64,000 bases of DNA from Anastrepha obliqua. Lineage: Eukaryota > Arthropoda > Insecta > Diptera > Tephritidae. The notes below the pieces were generated by a model, which worked only from the letters and a program-made list of their open reading frames with translations, had not been told where the DNA came from and made no database searches. Positions within the stretch are counted from its first letter, which is position 1. Every line of letters starts with the position of its first letter. The DNA is taken from positions 117,569,792-117,633,791 of the forward strand of contig NC_072892.1 in NCBI RefSeq assembly GCF_027943255.1, read 5' to 3'. This document shows positions 22,519 to 34,115 of the stretch, piece by piece. The translations under genes were made by a program, and so were the position numbers.

Positions 22519-22757
22519 ATGAAAAGAGTCGTAGCTTGTGGAAGAAGTAGATTGGATAAGTAGTAGTAGATAACTAGATCTTCTGGTCGGTCAACGAATG
22601 TTGAAATCATATCTTTGCTGTACATTTAGTACTGCCCGAAAGCATTTAGAACTTTTTAGCGAAACATTTAATATCATCAAAAATCTTCACTTAAGAATTT
22701 GTTTCACTACAAAAGAGACCTTAACCTACTTCTTCCACAAGCTACGATCCCTTTCAT
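22519..22757. mobile_element. Hairpin MITE, 239 bp
   Basis: Two 32-bp arms in inverted orientation: 22519-22550 (containing CGTAGCTTGTGGAAGAAGTA) and 22726-22757 (its reverse complement with about three mismatches). The 175-bp interior has no coding capacity. No target duplication was recognised and no other copy is seen in the window. Confidence 0.7.
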
Positions 22758-24974
22758 GCCATAAAGATTCTTAAAAATTTCCAAATCCATACTTTCCAAT
22801 TTTCCATGCTTTCTAATCCATACATTTCGAATTTCCGTCAAACAAAGCCATGCATTTAAAAATAAAATTAAATTGTTTCCCCAATATAAATATTATCTAA
22901 TACATATTTCAACTTTCGGCCCTCTTTACAGAGCCCGCACTCGTTAATATTCTTCCTTTTCAAACCCTCTCTTCACAGTCCTGACTAAACGGCAGTAAAA
23001 TAAATGCAGAAGGCACGACTCAGTCGAATGGATAAAATGGATTTCCTGTAGCAGTTTTTCGCTAAGAGTCAGCAACAGCTGCAGCTGGAAAATCCGGTTG
23101 ATTACAAACTTAAAAGCTTACAAACAAGTTGAAATAAAATTAGGCAACGATTATACGTTGGTCATTTTACTTTTTATTGCAAACAAAAGAAAACCACGTC
23201 ACGAGTGCTCACACAAGCAAAAGCAACTGAATTCATTGCAATTGCTGCCGCATTACGTAGTTGGCAATATTTCAGCAATTGCTGGTAAAGACCGTCAAAC
23301 TGAATAGCGAGTAAACACTGAAAATTCAGCAGCTGACAGCAGACGGCAGACGACCGACTACGGGCGGACGGTTCGTCGTTGATTAGCTGTTGGCAACAGT
23401 CAAAGGCGTTCACTGCCATCAGCTGAAGACCGTTGACCGGCAGCCAAGCAAAGCAACATTTGGCGGCTGTGGAAAAAGAAGTATAAATAAACTTATAGTG
23501 TAACAATTGCAATAGCGATCACTGTCCAAGTGTATTGTTTTATGTTTTTATGTTGTAGCAACATGTTTTCGCTTTACTTTACTATTTTGCTACTTTACTA
23601 TTTTCTTTTGTGGCTGTTGCAAGGCGGAACAAATTAAAGTCATTTTAGAATTTGTGTCAAGGCTAATTTTACCATTAACAGCGTTAGCCACAGGCAACGC
23701 GGCATAAATACGGGCTTTATCGTTCACTGCCGCTTGGAAAGTTAGCAGCAAAATCGAATTGTGCATAAGCTTAGCGAGTTAATAAACGTCAGCTACTCAT
23801 AGACAGCGTATATGAAATGCATTTGGAGCTAATAGACATTGCTGATATTTTTTTACTACCTCAGGAAAATGCAATCAATGCCATGCGCTTCCGCCACAAC
23901 GTGTTTTATCGTCCTTTGTTTTTTGTTTTTTCTGTTGTTGTTGTTTTTGTTGAGCGCTCATACTCGTATGTGAATTGGAGCAACGAAAGTGGAAAGTACC
24001 TGGAAGCGTCTAGCGAAGAGAGCGCAAACAAGTGAGAGTGAAAACTTGAAATGCTGGATTTAGCGCGCAGTGAAATTGAAGTGTTAAAATTTTATTTCTG
24101 GATTCGGGTATGAAAGACAGTCAGACTTGAAATAAAAAAGTTATGCAGGGCTTGTAAGAAGTTGAAAAAGTTAAAAAATAAAAAGGCTTAAGTGTCTATT
24201 GTTAAATTTACTTTTGCTGGACTACTAAAGGTTATGCCGGATCGTCAAATTATAGATATGGTGTTTCGAATGCTGAGCTATAGGCAACCGCGTCAAAGGT
24301 TATGGCCTTAAGCTATGAAAGTCAGCTGCGAATAACAAATTAGCAATCCCGAACAGCGTTCAGCGGCTAGGAGGAGAGAGTCTCAGACTGGTTTTTGGAC
24401 TGCACCGAACTCTTTATAAGCTCTGAGTGCCTATGGTTATCCTAGCGTCCCGCTGAGCGTTTTGGCGCCATCTTTCGGGAAGTTTACTGCCAATATGTGT
24501 TCAATCATTAAATGTCGATAGTTCCTACTAAACTCCCGCTTTGTGCTTCTAGCCATATCTGGAAATCTGTCAACTTGCATAAGAGTTAATTTGAACATGA
24601 ATCAAAACGTTAAAATGGGTCTCTAAGAGGTAATCGTGTATCGATAACGCTCTGCTGTGGCAGCCCACATGTCGGATATGGAGGTGCAAAATTCATGTAA
24701 CATCTACACGAGTTCTTCTAGTTCTTGTTGAAAAACAATTTACTGAGTAATGTCGTTTCACATCGAATGATCAAAATCCTCCTCTCTACCCAGAATAGGT
24801 AATGAATACAAAATTGTTCTATGGGTGACAAGTTTATGTTGAAGAAACTCGTTTTGAAGCCGTGTGACCGAAATCGAAAAAAAACCCTAGGATTTATTCA
24901 AGCTCTTCACGCTCTTTGGGAAAGCTGAATATGAATTCTACATAAGTTTTTCAAAATTCAAATTAGCAGATGCC
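22758..24974. other. Unique intergenic or intronic DNA
   Basis: 23000-24060 is relatively GC-rich and has the look of fly regulatory or promoter DNA (CAGCTG-rich stretch near 23320-23430, CATAAATACG near 23703), but no gene model can be built. Short plus- and minus-strand frames there have no motif. 24100-24970 shows nothing recognisable. Confidence 0.35.
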
Positions 24975-26460
24975 ATCGCTCAATTCAAATGTAAAATTTG
25001 AATACGTATACGGTGTTATCTCGGCATTACTGAGGAACCTAGTGTTAAATGAATTGCTTATTACCATGAGCAAGAAAAGGATCAAGATAAATGCGTATTG
25101 GGACGATTTAGTCATCTTGATGGCAGGAAAGTTCCTCCGACCATCAGCTGGCTCATGCAATCAACGTTAAGGGAACTCTCCAAGTGGGCGACTTCAAACA
25201 GTCTAATGGTTAATCCAGCCAAAACCGAACTAATTCTCACTAGAATATAAAGGATACCGAGTTTTCAGTTACCATCTATAGATGGAGTAATACTAACCCT
25301 ATCGAACGACCTCTTTATCAACCACTGAGCGTATAATATGATCATCAGGCCCATTTTGACCTATAGACTTATGGATCAACGGCGCAGGCGGCGCTGGAAG
25401 GGATCCTACATATTTGTATCTGCTTCCAGGATGAAAGCATTCTAAAGCAAGCCCGCACGGTCATGCACCACTCCTAGTACTCGCATCGAAAACAGATTTG
25501 AGAAGCGGGAAATAAAATACGAATATCAAATGAAAGAACGGACAGACCAGAGACATATAAGATGATAGTGGTCACGATATTTATACTGACGGCTCAAAGA
25601 TGGACAATGGCACTGGATCAGGAGTTTACTCGGAACAATTATATTTAAATCGCTCATATAGACTCGCAGACTGGTGCAGTGTATTCCAAGCTGAATCTAC
25701 GCTATTAAAAAACAACAAAAACTGTAAGACTGACGGACTTACCTCCAGCAAACCTTACCATTTTTGTTGATAGTCAAGCAGCGATCGAGGCACTGGCCTC
25801 AACGCACATCAATTCAACATGTCTTAAAAAATGCAGGAGGTCGCTCTCGCTTATCCAACAACACAACACCACACTTTGTTGGGTCCCCAGCCAGTCTGGA
25901 GTGGAGGAAAATGAAAGAGCGGATGAGTGTGCAAGGATAGGCTCTGAGCTGGACCTTCAGCGAGTGGTAGAGGACATAAGCACTTCTCTAAACGATTATA
26001 CCCTTCGATTGACCTGAGCGTAATCGCAAAAACCAATAGAAGATGGTGTCTGACTACTAACTGCAGCGTATCCACAGCTCTTTAGTCAAAACTGAATCTT
26101 AAAAGGACAAAATGTCTGCCTGGATTCAACAGATCAACCGCCAGCGTCCTCACAGGTGTTATAGCGGGTCACTGCACTATTGGCACCCTAGCAAGTAGAA
26201 TGGGTGTACCTCACAATGTGCCTCTGTATGTGCTGTGGAGATGATAAAGCAACCTCCTCTGTGAATGTCCTGCACTTCAAAGAAGCCTGAGAAATTTGCA
26301 AAATATCTCAATGGAGGGACTAGTTGCCTTCCTTAAAAGAACTATGTGATTTAACCAGCTTAGATAGCGGAAGGAAAACAAATACAGGTATCACGATGGG
26401 CCTTAGGACCACAAAGTTTCTTGTCTTAAACAAGCAACCTGACTAACCTAATCGAACCCA
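24975..26460 (+). pseudogene. RNase H-bearing LINE, decayed 3' half
   Basis: Reverse transcriptase: GVISALLRNLVLNELLI (25011-25060), then INAYWDDLVILMAGKF at 25087-25135, where the palm box YADD reads YWDD. After a frameshift come STLRELSKWATSNSLMVN and KTELILTRI (25160-25250). RNase H: DIYTDGSKMDNGTGSGVYSE (25575-25635), IFVDSQAAIEALAS (25760-25805) and LCWVPSQSGVEENERADECA (25875-25935). Then TGLVP-type C-terminal remains to about 26440. The thumb region is largely deleted. The order RT then RNase H fits the I/R1/LOA group. Its tail is followed within 50 bp by a SINE. Confidence 0.85.
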
Positions 26461-26509
26461 ACTAAAAAGGTTTAACCTTGATTTATATGATTTGTATTAC
26501 GGTATAAAG

Positions 26510-26768
26510 TGGTACGCTGTAGCCGAATGGATTAGTGCGTGGCCACTATTCGAAAGTGTGTAGGTTTGAATCTCCGTGCATGAAACACCAAACCTCTGAG
26601 TGTATTTCTGCCATGAAGGAGCTCCTCATAAAGAATATCTGCCGTTCGGAGTCGGATTAAAACTGTAGGACTTTCAATTTGTGGAACAACATCAAGACGC
26701 ACACCACATATAGGAGGAGGAGCTCGTCCAAACACCAAAAAAGGGAGTATATGCGCCAATTATTTATT
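26510..26768 (+). repeat. tRNA-headed SINE, copy d (near full length)
   Basis: Head: TAGCCGAATGG (A box, 26520-26530) and GGTTTGAATCTC (B box, 26563-26574, one change from GGTTCGAATC). Body: CCTCTGAGTGTATTTCTGCC, CCGTTCGGAGTCGG, TTGTGGAACAACATCAAGAC, CATATAGGAGGAGGAGCTCG. 3' end: ATGCGCCAATTATTTATT. About 260 bp. The spacing of the two boxes (about 32 bp) is right for an internal pol III promoter. It lies just downstream of the LINE tail ending at 26460. Confidence 0.85.
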
Positions 26769-26771
26769 TTT

Positions 26772-26794
26772 TTAAGGTGGTGCGAAATTAATCA
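26772..26794 (+). repeat. Diverged terminal-repeat motif
   Basis: AAGGTGGTGCGAAATTAATC is a two-mismatch relative of the terminal repeat at 39335 and 2263. It lies immediately after a SINE; the inverted partner was not found, so only one end is supported. Confidence 0.5.
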
Positions 26795-28104
26795 TCAATT
26801 TTATTATTGTATATAAGGACAGGCATTTATGGAGCAACCGCTGTCATGAGTTGAGCTTTTGAGTATGTAGAACCGTTAAATTGACACGACATCTTAAAAC
26901 GAAATTTAAACTAAGCTATTATCATCAAACGATTGATTGAGTGCCCTTAAGCTGATGTACCAGCAACGTATTTGGACTTGAATGTAGGAAAAATTTAAAT
27001 TGCATGTTCGTAAAAAATGTTAATAACTTCAATATATCACAAAACAACTTATAAAACACGGTCTTTAATGTCTTCAAATGGAGTACATATGTATGTATGT
27101 CCACATGTGTATGTGGATGTATGTATATGGGTATATCTATAAAATTAGGGATTATGAAAACCGTACAAAAATTATTTAAGCTTTTTAACCTTTGAATGCA
27201 TTAAGACTTTTGTAGCCAGTTAAATTTTTTTATATCCATAAAAATAGTTTTATCAATGTCAAGCGCAGACTAAGCTCTTATTAGTAGCTAAGTATTTTTC
27301 CGGTTATCAATGCAAATGTGTAAGTCTTTATTTTTAAATGCAAGCATCGGTAAATTTAATTACGCATGTTTAACGGTTTTAATCGGATTTAATGAGCTAT
27401 CGTCTTTACTTAATGGGTATTAAAATAAATTATTTACAACAAAATATTTTATTAATAAATCTAAACTGAATAAGATTTTATAGATTGTTTTACATATTCA
27501 ACACATAATTGCTTAACAGCATTAATTTTTATTAGCTATTGAAATTATCGTTCCCCACGTAATAGCCATAAGAGTTGCCGAACAAAATGGTTAAACATTT
27601 TAACACTTAACTTTTTCTTGTTAAGAATTAAAATTTTGAAGCCTTGGGCTGAACCGAAAAATATGTAATACTTTGCTGTGAATTTAAAAAAAATTTAAGT
27701 TTAAGTTGTCTTTTTTATTTATGAAATGAGGCTCTACCTGTAAGACTTTTTAGTCTTTAGAATACTTCAACTGGTTGGAAGTTACAAAATTCAATATTTA
27801 TTATTGTTTACATAATGTAGACTTAAACTAATAATTTGGAAAATAATAGCAGCAAATTGAACTATATATGTATGTATTCATAAAAATAGGCCATAAAATA
27901 GGTATACTGCCCTTATCTATCGAATTCCTTGTGCCGGTCGGAAAAATCTAAACCTATTATTGAAATTTCGAGTATAAAAAGTGGTACAACATTCTTTAGA
28001 GCAATGAAATTGAAATTCATTTGATTGGAAATGATGCTGGTATGAAGTAGAACGTACTAATATTTACCTCATAAACAAAAAAATGGACAGTTTACAAAGC
28101 CATA
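26795..28104. other. Unannotated AT-rich DNA
   Basis: ATGT/TATG microsatellite-like stretch at 27090-27135. The rest is AT-rich without recognisable coding or repeat structure. Confidence 0.4.
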
Positions 28105-28456
28105 CTTCTAGAAGTGGTACTACCGTTTGCTGTAGAAAATAAGCCATTTCGGTGGATTTTTATGCAAGGTGATGAACCAAAACACTCCTCAATGCTAGTA
28201 CGTAAATGATTTTTACATAATAATGTTAAAGTTATGGATTGGACAAGCCAGTCACCACACCCAAACCCCATTGGAAATCTTTGGGAAAATTTAAAAAAGC
28301 GAATCGATAAGGAAACATTCCAAACTAAAAAGTATTTATGGCAAAAAGTAGTGGGAGTAGAACCCACATAAACCTACCGGACAATTGTCAATACTATGCT
28401 AAATCAAATAGAAAAAGTCATTGACAATCATGGTGACACAGTGCTTGTTGACTGAG
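28105..28456 (+). pseudogene. Tc1-like transposase C-terminus
   Basis: With two stops the plus strand reads VVLPFAVENKPFRWIFMQGD, EPKHSSMLVRK, NNVKVMDWTSQSPHPNPIGN and LWENLKKRIDKETFQTKKYL. This follows the Tc1 pattern QQDNDPKHTS...W.AQSPDLNPIE.LW...K..., with the D of QQD visible (MQGD), PDLNPIE changed to PHPNPIG and the terminal glutamate lost. It ends VNTMLNQIEKVIDNHGD. Only the last third of a Tc1 transposase is present; no terminal repeats were found. Confidence 0.8.
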
Positions 28457-28654
28457 CTTCAATAATTTAAACAGCATTTTTAAGCAAATCACTAAGTTCG
28501 TTTTGTATCGTAACCATTTCTATTTCGTATCTATTTTAATGATCACATGAATGTTTCCTTTTTGTTTCCATTGTCATTAGTTTAAGTTTTAAAAGGTCCA
28601 TGAATTATTATTTATATTTGTCATATTAATCTATGAAACAAAAGCCACATATAA

Positions 28655-31020
28655 TTGAATGTCCGTTATTATTAATTTCTCAACTTATAAAACTTTTGTA
28701 AATATACCCAATTACAACATACACTACACAAATCACCAAGATACCAAGGCTCACGGTGGAACGGCAATAATCACAAAAAAATCAATTAAATACTACGAAC
28801 TTGATGGTTATAGAAAAATCAACATACAAACAACGACAGTTTCAATAAATAGCTCAAATGGACCAATAACAATATCAGCAGTATACTGCCCACCAAAATT
28901 CAAAAAGATCAATATCTGGACTATATAAACGGGCTAGGGGACTACAATGCGAAAAATTCTATTTGGGGATCAAGGTTAACAACTTCGAAAGGCCGAAAAT
29001 TACTAGACGCTATAAGAGAAAATAATGGACACTTGATAAGCACCGGAAAGCCGACATACTCGCCTACAGATATAAAAAAACAACCAGATTTAATTGATTT
29101 ATGTATTCTTAAAAATATTCTCCAAACCCGTCTCACCATTAAGTCATGTTGGGAGCTATCATCGGATCATTCACCACTTCTAATCACAATTCTTGGAACT
29201 CTGCACCAACAAACTTTTAGAGGACTATATAATCATAAAACAGACTGGAATTATTTTCGACAAAAGGTGGAAGTACAATTGACTATAAATATTTCATTAA
29301 AAATGGAAAACGAAATTGACTCAGCAATAACTTTTTTCAACAATTCCATCATCGAAGCCCTTACTCACCCTTTCGACACCAAATATAAAAATTCAACAAA
29401 AAAGGAAGCTCCGTAAAAAGTGGCAAACTACTAAACATCCCGAAGATAAGGCAAAACTTAACAAATCAACAACTGAAATAAAAACATTATTAAAACAAAC
29501 ACCAAGATAAAAAGCTTGAGAATTACATACATAACTTGGGGGCCACGGCAGTTAACAATTATTCTCTATGGAAAGCAACTAAAAACTTAGTCAAAGCAGT
29601 TCCACATAAACCTCCCATCAAAACACTACACGGAACTTGGGCAAAGCCCAATAAAGAGAAGGCAAACACACTAGCTGAACACTTTAAAACAATATTCTCA
29701 AACGAAAAAGACAATCAGCACATTGAACAAAATGTAAATACGAGTAACCAAGAAAAGAAAATGAAAATGACAACCTCTGCGGAAATCAGATATCATTTGA
29801 AAAATCTGAACAGTAGAAAAACACCCGACTACGATCTAATAAATAGTAATCATTCCCCAAATCAGGTAAAAGTGCATCAGAAACGACATCGTATCGCCTC
29901 ATCGGTCTCTTGCCCATTCTTTCACAAGTGTTTGAAAAAATATTCTTTGCCAGATTAGACAAAATTCTGATAGAAAAAAATATAATACCAAGCCATCAAT
30001 TTGGATTTAGACGGCAGCATTCAACTGTGCAACAAGTCCATAGAGTTATAAAAAAAATATTAAATGATATGGAAAATAAAAGGTTCTGCATAGCTGTCTG
30101 GGCATTGCAAAAGCTTTTGACAGGGTGTGGCATAAAGGAATACTGCATAAGCTCAGCCAAATATTACCACGGAATCACTTCACCATTCTCAAAAGTTATC
30201 TGGAAAACCGACATTTTTTTATAAAGTTCGAAGACGAATGCTCAAGCATGATGCAAATGATAGCAGGTGTACCCCAAGATAGTGTAGATAAAATAGAAAA
30301 AAAAGCGACTGACATTCTTCAACAAACAATAAATGACACTGTATCATGGCTCGATAATTGGGGAATAGAAGTCAACAAAGATGAAACGGTACAAGTAATA
30401 TATACAAACAGAAAGCCTAAGAAACACAAATTAACAATAAAAAACAATGAAATAAAAATTCTTCCTAGTGCAAAGTACCTTGGCATAACTATAGATGAAA
30501 AACTAAATTGGAAACGACATATACAAAACAAACGAAAATAAATCAAAAACAAGTTCAGACAACTATACTGGATATTGGCTAAATTTCAAAACTAAGCCTT
30601 AACAACAAAGTAGTGATATATAAATCTATAATCTCACCCATTTCGAAATAAGGCATTGAAATCTGGGGCACAGAAAAAAAACTAATATCAAAATAATTCA
30701 AAGGACGCAATCTAAAATACTTCGAATAATAACAAAAGCAGGCTGGTATATACAAACGACGTGATCCACAGCGACTTCAACATCGACACAATAGATGACA
30801 CAATTAGAAAATACAGCATCAAGCATATATAACGACTAACAAATCATCAAAATGAGCAAATCCGCACACTACCACAATCGGAGAAATTGGGAAAAGGAAG
30901 ATTAACGCATAACTCCAACAGAACTCACAATATAACGAAACAAAAAAAGAAAAACCAAAAAATAATAATTACCACTTAGAATATAATATAATGTACCATA
31001 ATCTAAAGCAAAATTGAATG
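28655..31020 (+). mobile_element. Jockey-clade LINE, ORF2 relic
   Basis: The longest LINE here. Endonuclease: KTFVNIPNYNIHYTNHQDTK, AHGGTAIITKKSIKYYEL, ITISAVYCPPKF (28690-28900), GDYNAKNSIWGSRLTTSKGR (28940-29000), TGKPTYSPTDIKKQPDLIDL and ELSSDHSPLLITILGTL. Linker and reverse transcriptase: NYSLWKATKNLVK, FEKIFFARLDKILIEKNIIP, HQFGFRRQHST, then RHFFIKFEDECSS and MIAGVPQDSVDKIEKK, SAKYLGITIDEKLNWKRHI and GIEIWGTEKK. The motif order is that of Jockey ORF2. There is no ORF1 upstream, so it is 5' truncated. Frameshifts fall near 28925, 29415, 29930 and 30110. It probably ends in A-rich DNA at 31020-31130. Confidence 0.88.
30240..30300 (+). pseudogene. Deletion of the RT palm in the Jockey relic
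   Basis: Within the Jockey reverse transcriptase the frame goes directly from AGVPQDS (normally GVPQGS.L.P) to VDKIEKKATDILQQTINDTV. The whole palm segment with YADD is missing without a frame change, a clean in-frame deletion of roughly 40 to 50 codons by comparison with the family. The element could not have transposed after this event. Confidence 0.7.
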
Positions 31021-31374
31021 TTTATCTAGCCTGGGTTAGAGAACAAAGAATTCCAATACTACTTTAAAAATAATTACTTATTGTTTAAATTTAACAGATT
31101 GTAATTTAAAAAGGGAAATCATAAAAAAATTATTAATTTTAAAAACTTGAATTTTCCGTATGAACGGGGGGTACCTAGTTTAATGACCATATTTTTACAT
31201 ACTCAGGAATAAAGTAATCGTATATTACCCCTTTGTAGTAACTCCTGCAGCATTTTCGATTTTTGATTTTCTACAAGGAAATGTGGTAATATCTTTTAAG
31301 AGATAAAATATAGAAAAGGTTACTACTATGTATACGAGCTCAAAGTACGTGATGTGTGGTACCAAGCATTGTCA

Positions 31375-31970
31375 AAATTTTGATGGTGTGGCCATGTCGG
31401 ACCGTTAGCCGCTCTCAGCGAATTTGACAGAATCAGCGGTTGGGCTGACGTAGCATTAGTTATGAATCGGTTTGTTTACGAGAAAACTAAAAATGCGATA
31501 GTGATATACGAAAAAGCACAATTACACTTATTTTCCGTCTCCACAACTACAGATTTGACGAATGTGTGAATATGTAAGAAATTATCATGCAGATTTCAGT
31601 TGGCGAATACTCACGTAACGTGGCAGTCGAAGTTCCCCTCACAATTTTGTTTGTCACCATAGTTATTGGCCAAACCTAGTAATCTACAATATCATTCTTG
31701 GTCATCGAGTACTCGGCAGCATAATTCTGGCTGCTCATTTCACACATATTCACACACTCGTCCAATTAATCTTTGCTCAGACAGCAACAAAGCAGCATAA
31801 CCGAAGACTACATCGAGTTTTTACGTATATCACCAGCAAAAGCTCAGTTTTTTCTTAAACCAATCGCTTTTTTATGACCCGTGTGACGTCAGCCATTCAG
31901 CTGATTCTTTCAAATTCACTCAGATCTGGGTAACGGATTGATATTGACCACACATCTAAAATCGTTTCGC
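31375..31970. mobile_element. DNA element with inverted repeats of about 110 bp
   Basis: The left arm (31375-31490) and the reverse complement of the right arm (31850-31970) run in parallel: ATG.TGTGG.CA, CCGTTA.CC, GAATTTGA.AGAATCAGC, then GGCTGACGT. By eye about three quarters of positions agree. The 360-bp interior carries no recognisable protein. Arm-like sequences recur at 17615-17740 and 51995-52110, and an interior segment (31635-31665, TTTTGTTTG.CACCATA) recurs at 53050-53080, so this is a small dispersed family. The copy at 17606 is attached to a DDE box. Confidence 0.72.
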
Positions 31971-32129
31971 TATGTGTGGCTCAGTAAGTTGAATAGTTAA
32001 TCTCTTCAACTTTATATACATCGTCAGAAGATCTCAACATAGAATCAACCACGAAACCAAAATGGTTTATCTTGTCATCAAAACATCAGGACGCTAGTAT
32101 CAACATACAATTTTGGAGCATCTTCCCCG

Positions 32130-32290
32130 TGTAGTAAACCGGTACTAACGAGCAAGCACTCCCACGACAGTCGGTTCTACGTAACCGGAACGACCCGGAT
32201 TTATATCCGGCCAAAGACTGTCACTTCAGCAGCATTTCCAGTATATGTACGGGGTTCTTTATGCTGCTACAACAACAACAGCAAGTATAT
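32130..32290 (+). repeat. Dispersed repeat ending in CAA units
   Basis: CGGTTCTACGTAACCGGAAC, GACCCGGATTTATATCCGG and TATGCTGCTACAACAACAAC: a short repeat with an internal palindromic CCGG..CCGG and a (CAA)n tail. A shorter copy is at 52825-52890. The simple-repeat tail suggests a retroposed element (the 3' end of a LINE or a SINE); it carries no coding motif. Confidence 0.55.
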
Positions 32291-32319
32291 CAGTTGGCAG
32301 TAATTAGGTTAAGAAAATT

Positions 32320-32612
32320 ATCGTGTCTCATTATGAAATTGCAGACAGGTTGCCATTAATTTTAAAACACAAAAGCTCTACAAGTTCAATTCGACTAGAC
32401 AAATACAATTGCATGGCGTCAGCAAAGACAGTTACATTGACGTGCAAACATACTCACAGAGAATACAGAATTCACAAAAATGCCAAACAAGAGAGAACTA
32501 AGGACAAAACCTTGCGGAACATCAGAGTCTACAAATCCAGAGGTGGAAGAGGCAACCTTGCATACTACCTTTTGAACTCTTCCTGAATCCAATTTCTTTT
32601 TCCCCAAACTAA
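32320..32612 (-). pseudogene. LINE reverse transcriptase fragment (minus)
   Basis: Read from 32600 down: KVASSTSGFVDSDVPQGFVL, SSLLFGIFVNSVFSV, then in another frame VFADAMQLYLSSRIELVELL, where the catalytic YADD reads FADA, and KINGNLSAIS. It is a short block from the reverse transcriptase palm of a non-LTR element with one frameshift. The clade is not determined. Confidence 0.75.
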
Positions 32613-32699
32613 TATAAAAACCTGCTCTATATAAAAATCTGATGTACGTACAATTTCCCTAATTTGTTCACCGGGGGCTGTACGATAATACTAAATATT

Positions 32700-33030
32700 A
32701 CCTTGAAAACCTGTGGTCTATACCTGAAAAGGTGGACTTCGCGTCAACTCAGCGAGCGAGGTGTTAATTCGCAAACGTGCAAAGTCGCAAGTTTCTTGTC
32801 GCCACGACTAGATCGAAAGAACTCAAACGAACTTGTAAGGCTAACAAAGCCTCAAATTTTATGGGGGCCCTTACCGGACGTTGTCCACTAGGTGTCTATG
32901 CAATGAATTATGATATTATTTCAAAGCCTTGAAGCAACAGTTTTCTGGTGGAGGAGAGGGAATCATCTCTGCGAACTTCTCCTCAGCTGTCCTGGTTACA
33001 CTAGGCTAAGATTCAGAGAAAATCTTAGGT
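32700..33030 (+). pseudogene. RNase H-type LINE C-terminal fragment
   Basis: The frame to 32889 includes RQLSERGVNSQTCKVASFLS, PRLDRKNSNELVRLTKPQIL, then GALTGRCPLGVY and, after a frameshift, VEERESSLRTSPQLSW near 32950-33000. This is the post-RNase H zone with the LTGHCPLG..A and EEE.S..HLLC.CPAL blocks, the cysteines being mostly lost. The related LINE at 56575-57770 has the same TCKVAKSF..RVDRGRS segment, so both come from one family. Confidence 0.75.
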
Positions 33031-33649
33031 AAAAAATGTATATTTAAACCGCATTTATTTACTATGTATTTATTATATTTTCGAAAGTTTCTCAAACAAT
33101 ATTGATGCAACGTTTTGGATTTAAGTTATTGCAAAGCAATGAACATCCAAATCCCAAGATTAGTCTCGAGCTTCCGCAATCGTATCAACGGGCCTTTAAA
33201 AATGCCGATATCATAAAAATCGAAAAATTGGTATGCCTAGTATGTGCATATTTGATGATAAATTTTTCTAAAATTTTATGAAACATATTTTAAAATTAAA
33301 AATAAGCTCCTAACCGTGGCAAAAACCATCAGTGAAATAAAAATTTCTGACCACTTCCCGCTATAGGTCTTTAGTGAACCATAACTAATAACCTGCATGC
33401 ACTGCCTTGGGTCATACTAGAGGGTAATTTAAAGGTGAAATTATGCTTCAAACAAGCTTGTCCTACAGTTTTGTGTTACAACGTTCCACGATGGAGGTGA
33501 AAAAGGAAAAAAAAATGAATCATTTTTCAGTGCCACTACGACCTATGGAAAGTCGGAGTCGGCGCCAAAACAAATTTCGTATGTAATACAGAAGCGTTGA
33601 TCTTCCAGATTCCCTTCTGGCAATGTGGAAGTCGTAGATGGGACCCCTG
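33031..33649. other. Unannotated
   Basis: No recognisable motif; possibly the interior of a decayed mariner whose C-terminus is at 33840, but nothing confirms that. Confidence 0.3.
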
Positions 33650-33826
33650 AAATGGTTTTTTATAAGGATCTTTGCCATGACAGAAATACACTCGAAGATT
33701 TGGCATTACCTGCCGAGGGGGGAACGCCATCAGAAAAAAAGTTTCTATTAATTGGTGTTTCATGAACCTACGTACTCCCGAATGGTAGTCCCGGAAAAAT
33801 CCATTCGGCTACGGTGGCCGCTTGAG
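33650..33826 (-). repeat. SINE 5' half, copy e
   Basis: Reverse complement of the SINE head and body: CATGACAGAAATACACTCGA, GGCATTACCTGCCGAGG, GTTTCATGAACCTACGT (B box zone), CCATTCGGCTACGGTGGCCG (A box zone and 5' end at 33826). The 3' half is unrecognisable. It has inserted next to a mariner C-terminal fragment. Confidence 0.78.
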
Positions 33827-33839
33827 ATAGGTCGAACGT

Positions 33840-34115
33840 TTTTTATAGTTTAGACCTGTCAGCAAACGATTATTGCCTCTTCAAGCATTTAAAAATGTTC
33901 GTGCTGGTATAAAAGTGGCCTTAAGAGATTCCTGTAAGAATGAGCTAATCACCTTTTTTACCCATACGCACGACGACTTTCTCAATGGCAGAGTTAGAAG
34001 ATTGCCTTCAAAATGAAATAAAGTTAACGAATAAAATGGCGCATATTTGATCTAAATCACATATATAAATTGCACCTCAATAAAGCAAAAAAATTGCCGG
34101 AACTTTTTGCTTGAC
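33840..34115 (+). pseudogene. Mariner-like C-terminal fragment (weak)
   Basis: The frame reads DLSANDYCLFKHLKMFVLV, similar to the SPDLAPSDYHLF.HLK block with the third aspartate region, and later MAELEDCLQNEIKLTNKMA. The stretch GCAAAAAAATTGCCGGAAC ending CTTGACCCTATATATC at 34086-34125 resembles a Tc1/mariner terminal repeat. The other end was not found. Confidence 0.5.

Noticed and set aside
23174..24035. Open frames at 23174-23512 (minus) and 23817-24035 (plus) near a CATAAATA word
   Set aside because: No motif, low-complexity T and GTT runs inside the plus frame, and the TATA-like word is poorly spaced from any initiator.
24350..24480. Inverted repeat CGTTCAGCGGCTAGGA / TCCTAGCGTCCCGCTGAGCG
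   Set aside because: Short and interrupted; no flanking duplication or second copy, so chance or an old structure cannot be told apart.
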